A DNA stretch of 45,000 nt. Origin: Mesostigma viride (taxonomy: Eukaryota; Streptophyta; Mesostigmatophyceae; Mesostigmatales; Mesostigmataceae). The notes beneath the pieces are model-generated. The model had not been told where the DNA came from. It was given only the letters and a program-made list of their open reading frames with translations, and did no database searches. The position numbers and the translations under genes were made by a program. The stretch covers positions 3,246,613 through 3,291,612 of the forward strand of contig RPFO01000041.1 of the NCBI GenBank assembly GCA_009746045.1, read 5' to 3'. Shown here in pieces: positions 38,456 through 45,000 of this stretch (positions are counted from its first letter, which is position 1; every line of letters begins with the position of its first letter).

Positions 38456-40783
38456 TTAAGATCACTCAGCTCCCAAGAAGACCAGCATTTGATTGAATAC
38501 AATAAGTGGAGCCCTGCCACAAATGCAGCAGTTAACAGTGGCCTTAAGGTTTCTCAATCCGCACGCGGAAGCAAGAAGCCTCCAGGGTGGGAGGGAGGGG
38601 AAAGAAACAATTGCGGATCATTGCCTGCCTAGCTTGCTTAAGGCATGGCCCGCCGACACACAAGCTGACATCATCCTAAATGAATTAACACCGGCATGCG
38701 TCACACACCGGCCTGAACAGTGCTGAAAACGCCACTACAAACAGCGTGGCCACGCACCCCCAGGCTAGTGCGTTAACCGTACAGGTAGTTGTACAAGGTT
38801 CCCAAGACTGACAAACATAAAACGCGCCCATCGACCCCTTGGGCCGGTCCGAATCCACTTTACAATAATTAATCACGACTCACTAAATAACCCAAATCAG
38901 CCAAAGATTCGGTAAGCAACCAGCCGACCCTACAGGTCCCCACCTAACCTCAGCTGGTGCAACCAAACACGAATCTTTGCAAGTGAAGTCGTATAAAACC
39001 TACAATTAATTTTCTCGGACCGCTAATTAATAGCCACCGACCCTTATAAACAACCGGGTCATCCAAGGAAAATTCGGGCGAGCAGGAAACCCTTTGTACA
39101 AATCGAATTAGTCAGCCCATGTCGCAGACAGCCTTCCACATCCAGGCCAAGGCATGGCGGCCTTATCTTTCCCGCATGCGTTAATTAAACTATATTCAGA
39201 GAAAACCGATTAAGATCACTCAGCTCCCAAGAAGACCAGCATTTGATTGAATACAATAAGTGGAGCCCTGCCACAAATGCAGCAGTTAACAGTGGCCTTA
39301 AGGTTTCTCAATCCGCACGCGGAAGCAAGAAGCCTCCACCCAATTACCCCCCCCTGGCGCCAACCCCATTGCGCCGATTAAACTCATGACCACCGTGCGC
39401 GAAAGAGCGTGTCGCAACATCTTAAATGGCGACTCAGCCCGCGCTAGGCTATATTAACCCCCGCAGGGGCCCGCTGGTTACAATGCGACACAAGCCGGTG
39501 ACCACCCCAAAAGCAAGCCCTCAAAAAGAGCCAGCATTTCGCAATTCCGGAACCGTCCAAAAAGGAAAGAGGTTTTACGACACCATAATAGACTGAGCCG
39601 CGCAGCAGGTGCTGAGACGAAAAGGAACGACAAAGGTCTGGCGTAGCCTCGCCTCCCTGAGACGCCCTCCCCAACTCGAGTCTCGCAATAGGGAAGTTTC
39701 TAGCTTCGGAGCGCAACTCTCGCACGGCTCCTATTGTCCCAAACCACCCCTCCTCGGCAGGGGCAGCTGGACAACTGACCTGCCGCCACAAAAAATATTT
39801 TATGACAAAAAAAGTCGTTGCTGACAGGATCCTGGTTCGGGACCTTTTGAGTCCAGGTCACGTCCCACGCACCATCGCACGGTGGCAAGCCTGCGATGTG
39901 ACACTAGAGCTGTTTTTAGAAAGTTATAAACAGCTCCGCCGAAGCTGGCCAAACCGCCGGAGTAGCGCCCCATCCTTCGCCCATGTCAAAAAGACCCGCA
40001 GCCGGGGAAAACGACATGGGGGTAAATTTAAATTTTCTTTCCGTTGCACGACCAACTATACTATGCTTGGTCGAACAACTTAGCGGTTGTGCCACCATCT
40101 GCCTCGGCTACAAGACAGATGCAACCCGCGCTAGAATGTGCAATTTTGCACAGGCGGCCATTGCCGCCATTGTGAAAGAAACAATTGCGGATCATTGCCT
40201 GCCTAGCTTGCTTAAGGCATGGCCCGCCGACACACAAGCTGACATCATCCTAAATGAATTAACACCGGCATGCGTCACACACCGGCCTGAACAGTGCTGA
40301 AAACGCCACTACAAACAGCGTGGCCACGCACCCCCAGGCTAGTGCGTTAACCGTACAGGTAGTTGTACAAGGTTCCCAAGACTGACAAACATAAAACGCG
40401 CCCATCGACCCCTTGGGCCGGTCCGAATCCACTTTACAATAATTAATCACGACTCACTAAATAACCCAAATCAGCCAAAGATTCGGTAAGCAACCAGCCG
40501 ACCCTACAGGTCCCCACCTAACCTCAGCTGGTGCAACCAAACACGAATCTTTGCAAGTGAAGTCGTATAAAACCTACAATTAATTTTCTCGGACCGCTAA
40601 TTAATAGCCACCGACCCTTATAAACAACCGGGTCATCCAAGGAAAATTCGGGCGAGCAGGAAACCCTTTGTACAAATCGAATTAGTCAGCCCATGTCGCA
40701 GACAGCCTTCCACATCCAGGCCAAGGCATGGCGGCCTTATCTTTCCCGCATGCGTTAATTAAACTATATTCAGAGAAAACCGA
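38456..40783. mobile_element. Helitron-like tandem dimer, copy 2
   Basis: Same structure as 18961-21286: unit 1 38456-39209 (internally deleted, same 16-bp filler) and unit 2 39210-40783. It sits between A (38455) and TTTTTG (40784) of a satellite whose uninterrupted units read CATTTTTGG. Insertion therefore occurred exactly between A and T, with no target duplication and no loss. The two loci differ by a handful of substitutions. Flanks are unrelated, so this is not a segmental duplication. Confidence 0.8.
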
Positions 40784-42850
40784 TTTTTGCTAGCATTTGG
40801 TGGCATTTTGTCACCAAATGCGGTTGGATGACCATCAGATCTTGTGTACAGTCATTAGTCATGAGTATCAACTTACTTGCAAACAGCCAGGTCAAGAACT
40901 CTTTATTTGCATATTAGAAGGTATTTGTTTATATTAAAATCTGGAAAAGTGCTAAAAATAGACATGCCAAAAATAGGTCAGCTGAGGTCCGGTAAGTCCG
41001 AAAAGTTGCGATCCTTCTACTGGTGTCCTGAACATGCTACCTATCAAGATCTAGCATGTTTCGACTATATTTGCATCGTACAGGAGTTATAAGGCTGTTT
41101 TTTGGTACTTTCAGACCGTTGTGTGGGCAGCGAGCGCACCTTATAGGTCTTCACTTTCGGTATTTATTGGACCTAGAACGCAGCACAAGCGTGGTTTATA
41201 TCATTTTCGAACCGGTTGGTCAGCTTTGGTGCGCTCAGCTCTCGGAAAGCTGACCTCGCTGCGGATTTCAGCGACTTTTTTGCAACCATCCGGAATGAGG
41301 CGACGTAAGTATCAGGTACGTGCCGGGGTGCCCTAGATCATGAGTGTAACTGGCAACGCTGTCGTGGTGTTTTGAGTCAGTAAGCTATGCCTAAAAAGAG
41401 GGGACGCTCTCTGTGCACATAACTGTCACACATAGTTGGTTTACGTCATACAATTTTTTACGTCTCTATCTTCGTCGTCCGCTGCAGCTAAAACACACAT
41501 GCGTAAGAGCAGTTTCACTCAAGTGTTAGTTATAAACCATGGTCCTATGGCCTGCAGTCGTTCAGGGTGTTCTCAGACAGTATACACTACATTTCGCCGC
41601 CTAGGACACCTTTTTTAGCGGGGAATGTGGTTCGGTCTAGTAGGGGAAAACGGTGGCAGGTCTCCGAGCGTCAGATACTTGGAAATTTCGTTACGTTCGT
41701 ATCGAGAGTAGATTTCTGACAATTTTCCTCGTTCGGACAGAGCCACAGCGAATTTCAGCATCCGTCCAGTACCAAAGCATGGACCTAGCAGGAATTCCGT
41801 CAGACATCTCGGAAGTAGCAATTTTTAGTATCGAGCGCACTTGCGCTAGTGTTCAGTACGAATTCGGCCTCCGTCAGGTCAGCAAGCGGCGTGGGAATAG
41901 ACTGAACTGAACAAAACGGTGGACTGTACTAAGAAATTCGTACTCAAATTTCGTCATCGGAATCGGAGGGAAATATTCGACCAAGGACTAGAGATTTCAT
42001 CGAATTTTCAGAACTGGCCAATTGATGCCAAATGGCGCGATTCTAGATAACATGTGTTGCTTTACTGGTATCCGACGGTGCCGAACTTCGAAATTGAATT
42101 TGTGACCCCCGCCGTATTGACGGAACCACATTCTCGCATAAATTGGGTTTCCGCGGTGGCGAAATGTAGTGTATACAGTATGGTTTACGTGTTACATGCA
42201 CCCTGAATTCGCTCACAAAGCGTTGCATGTTAGCAAAACGTTGTTCTGTAACTTGATTTGGCTGCATTCATGTGTTAGTTGCAATGCAAATGCAATGTTT
42301 TTTCATCGCTGGGTGGTGGCCAGCATGTCCGTGATGTCAAAGAAGGTTTGGCATATGCTTAGAGAAAGTTTACCGCAAGGGGTGGGCCATGTTCAAGCCG
42401 GGCAACCTCAGCGATCATGCAACCGTATATTGCATTACCTGCACCATGCATCTGTGACACCGTTAAGCACGCGTATATATAGAGGCAGCCACAGCAGGGT
42501 ATGGCCTTGTTATACGCTGTCCCGCCATCCCAAGGCCTCGTAGGGTCCCCTAGCGCTTGTAAGATGCTCAAGGGACCGTGTGGATAGCATGGTCATGCGT
42601 TGACACTAATTGGTCCTATTGGTCCTAAATTCTCATTTAATTTGACCAAATTTGCGGTTTGAGGCCTGCCATGGGCCAGGGTCCATTCAGGCACTAAATG
42701 TAATTATTTGAACCCAGGTTTTTGATAGAAACTAAAAAAGTGTGTTATCTGTCATGGGCACGAATGCCAGGGTCAAATTTTAATGTTTGCATGTATATAT
42801 TTTAATTCCAAGTGATCCTAAATTTAGGACTTTTTCTGGGAAAACTAACA
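40784..42850. other. Two kilobases without a recognisable gene
   Basis: It begins with the resumed satellite. Nothing between 40830 and 42600 shows a domain, a clear exon pair or a repeat shared elsewhere in the window. From 42600 there are GGTCCTA motifs and, at 42812-42827, TCCTAAATTTAGGAC, also seen at 34811. Confidence 0.4.
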
Positions 42851-42869
42851 CAAGCTCAGGTGGCATGGC

Positions 42870-44880
42870 AATCTGGGGCTGGACACTGCCTTAGAGGTAG
42901 ACACTAATTCTCAGGTTTCCATTATTGGGACCAGAGCTGCAGCAGGGTAGTAGTAACAGCATGTCTGAGCCCAGCTATCAGTTTGTGTCTGACTTCAGTG
43001 GCGGGGTACACGTGAAGGTACTGGGTGAGGTATCTATTCCTATCCTTGGACAGGACACTGCATTTTGTGTCTTGGAGGGCTATCAGGGACCTGCTCTTCT
43101 GGGGCAGAATTTCCTATGCCAGGATGGGGTAGTGATCACGTCCTCTCTCCTAACTAAGGAAGGGGCTGGTCAGGTCCCACTGATTAATTTCAGGACCACT
43201 CATCTATCACGTGCAGTAACCAGGACGGTCAAGCGTGTGCAGGTGTGCCAGGGGCAAGAGCCCTTGGTTGATGACCTCATATTGCCAGCTGCTAGTCATC
43301 CGAGCAGTTTGGGCATTGGTCCTCACTCACTTGCTGGACACAGCCCTATCAACCAAGGCCTGGTGAAGCTCATGTCCTCTCCCATTATGTGTCCCCAGGT
43401 CACACTGGGTCTGATTAAATCTGGGGAGGATTGGATCTCCAAGAAATGCGTGGAACCTGTCAATGACCTGCCTCCTGCACGGCGTCTACTCAAGCTCAAG
43501 TTTGTCATCAAGATGAAGGAGGTGGACGGGGTCAAGGTGCCACATGTGAGGCCAGTGCTGAATGAGTTCAAGGGTACTGGTGAGTGCACTGCTGAGGAGT
43601 TGTATACCCCTAGCTGGCATGCTGCATGACACTTGGAGGCTGCTGCTGTGTGTTTTGTAGGCCTTCTCAACAAGGGCTGGACTGTGGCTCAGTGGTGGTA
43701 GACTTCAAGAGAGCATTTCTGGAGGGGGATGCAGATGTGGCACAGGAGAAGTGGGAGGGCAAGACGCCTTTCTATGTCAGGGTGCCTGCTGTATGGAAAA
43801 GGGACATTCACACTGAGTTCCTGAAAATCCTCAAGGGCCTGGAGGGTCTGAGGTCAAGTCCAATAATCTGGAGGGAGACACTCAACCGTTTCCTGAAGGA
43901 GCATTGCAACTTGAAGGTTTCTCCTGTAGACCCCTGTTTGTTTCTGGGGCAATGGGAAGGCCTACCAGTGTATGCTTCGCTGCACGGGGATGACCTGCAC
44001 CTGCTGGCTCCTACGTCGTGGCTTAAGCAGTTGATATCCATCATTAAGTCCAAGTTTCCTCTGGGTAGGGAGCAATGGCAGGTGGAGAATGAGCCTCTAC
44101 TGTTTGTGGGCATGGAGGCCACACTTGTGAAGAAAGGGGGAGAATGGTGTATGAAGCTGGTGGGGGGCAATGATTACCAAGAAACCCTCATTAGCAAGCT
44201 TCCTCCAGTCATCACACAGGCGTTGTGTCCTACGGTCAGGGGCATGATTGCTTGGGTGGCAGGTATTTCCAGGCCAGACCTCATGGTCATAGCCAGGTTG
44301 CCTGATGATATGCTGATGGAGCTAGGGTCTGCCAAGGTGGCTGATCAGGTCAGGGCTTCATCTGGCATTCTGTTGTCTGCAGTGGATTTATCACAACCCA
44401 TTTGCATGGAGCTGTATGTGGATAGCTCAATGGACAGCAGGCAGGTCTCCAAGGTCAGGGGCAGGGCTGCAGGGCTCTTTGTGCACAGACAGGAGGGCCT
44501 GGGGAGTTTGGTGAGCTGGTTTAGTCGCCTGCACAAACGGGTGGCTGTCAGCAGTGATGTGGCAGAATGCAGGGCTATTTGTGAAGGCATTCACACAAGC
44601 CTTTATCTGAAGGAGTTGCTTCATCAGATGCTTCTAACACTCCTTGGCCACTTCAGGTTACCACTCTTCTCAAAACAGACTCCATGGGGATGGTGCAGTT
44701 TGTGCACAGGCAGACGGCCAGAAGTAGGGACTTGGATTATCTCCTTCTTAAGGCATTGTCCTCCTTGGCCAATATTGAGCATATCCCTGGGGTTGACAAT
44801 CCTGCTGATGCTTTTGACCAAGCTAGTGCAAAAGGCAGCAGTGCAATACGGTGCAGTGCAATAAGGTTCTTCAGTCTCTG
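42870..44880 (+). pseudogene. Copia-type protease, reverse transcriptase and RNase H
   Basis: The protease starts LEVDTNSQVSIIG (42894), where the catalytic DTG reads DTN; a stop follows at about 42947. It continues GGVHVKVLGEVSIPILGQDT, then GPALLGQNFL, the retropepsin flap and ILG-like strand. RT follows in the same frame: LPPARRLLKLKFVIKMKEVD, a shift near 43630, VDFKRAFLEGDADVA, LKGLEGLRSSPIIWRETLNR and YASLHGDDLHLLA (HGDD in place of YVDD, both Asp kept). RNase H: LYVDSSMD (44415), SSDVAECRAICEG (44555) and, after a shift near 44660, TDSMGMVQF and GVDNPADAFDQA. It matches the style of the gag/integrase at 30708-34800, but 8 kb of other sequence lies between. Confidence 0.85.
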
Positions 44881-45000
44881 ATGGACCCATCTCAGCAAGC
44901 TGTCTAGAGCTGGTGCCTGGTTGTAGGGCATTGGAGAGCAGGTTGTGTGGTAGTGTCAGCATTGTGACTGGCATAATACCTGTATTTTAGTCTGTACTAA

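Overview
The window is nuclear DNA from a eukaryote with a large, repeat-packed genome. A unicellular alga, perhaps green, is my best guess; it rests on the GC-rich low-complexity coding style, the retroelement types and the short GT-AG introns, and I cannot name a species. Only one host gene is certain: a homologue of the nucleolar ribosome-biogenesis factor ESF1 (537-3343, + strand). Its reading frame is broken once, inside a 10-G run. A second host-like gene tail is possible at 35985-37495 (three candidate exons, no recognised family). Almost everything else is transposable elements, many inserted into one another, plus satellites and microsatellites.

Layout. 1-3960: ESF1 and flanks. 4026-6475: degraded non-LTR ORF1-like sequence, hit by a 5'-truncated LINE fragment that carries a restriction-endonuclease-like domain (5547-6111, 15-bp target duplication). 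6476-13150: a second LINE family. A minus-strand 3' end sits head-to-head with a plus-strand RT gene, and the RT gene is split by a TIR element (8034-9746) and by a gag-like insertion (10110-12394). 13288-30523: two LTR-like repeats, each followed by a gag-like ORF. The first gag is split by a 14.6-kb Ty1/copia element on the minus strand (14467-29087, 5-bp TSD TGCTG). That element's 3' LTR holds a 7.8-kb pogo-like element (14967-22779, TA duplication), which in turn holds a Helitron-like tandem dimer (18961-21286). Its 5' LTR holds a 669-bp element with a perfect 78-bp palindrome at each end (28267-28935).

30708-34800: a second, divergent copia-type family with gag then integrase; its gag is interrupted by a piggyBac-like insertion at TTAA (31048-32387). 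34801-42850: non-coding sequence, the candidate gene tail, an 850-bp tetranucleotide microsatellite, a tiny LINE fragment with a 14-bp target duplication, a 173-bp satellite, and a second Helitron-like dimer inserted between A and T of that satellite. 42870-44880: protease, reverse transcriptase and RNase H of a copia-type element like the one at 30708-34800.

The most unusual items are the twin-palindrome element, the Helitron-like dimers that share one internal deletion at two loci, the apparent gag-IN-PR-RT domain order, and two LTR-like repeats that are nearly identical although the gags after them have diverged. Several reading frames break at homopolymer runs, so some apparent pseudogenes may reflect assembly errors.
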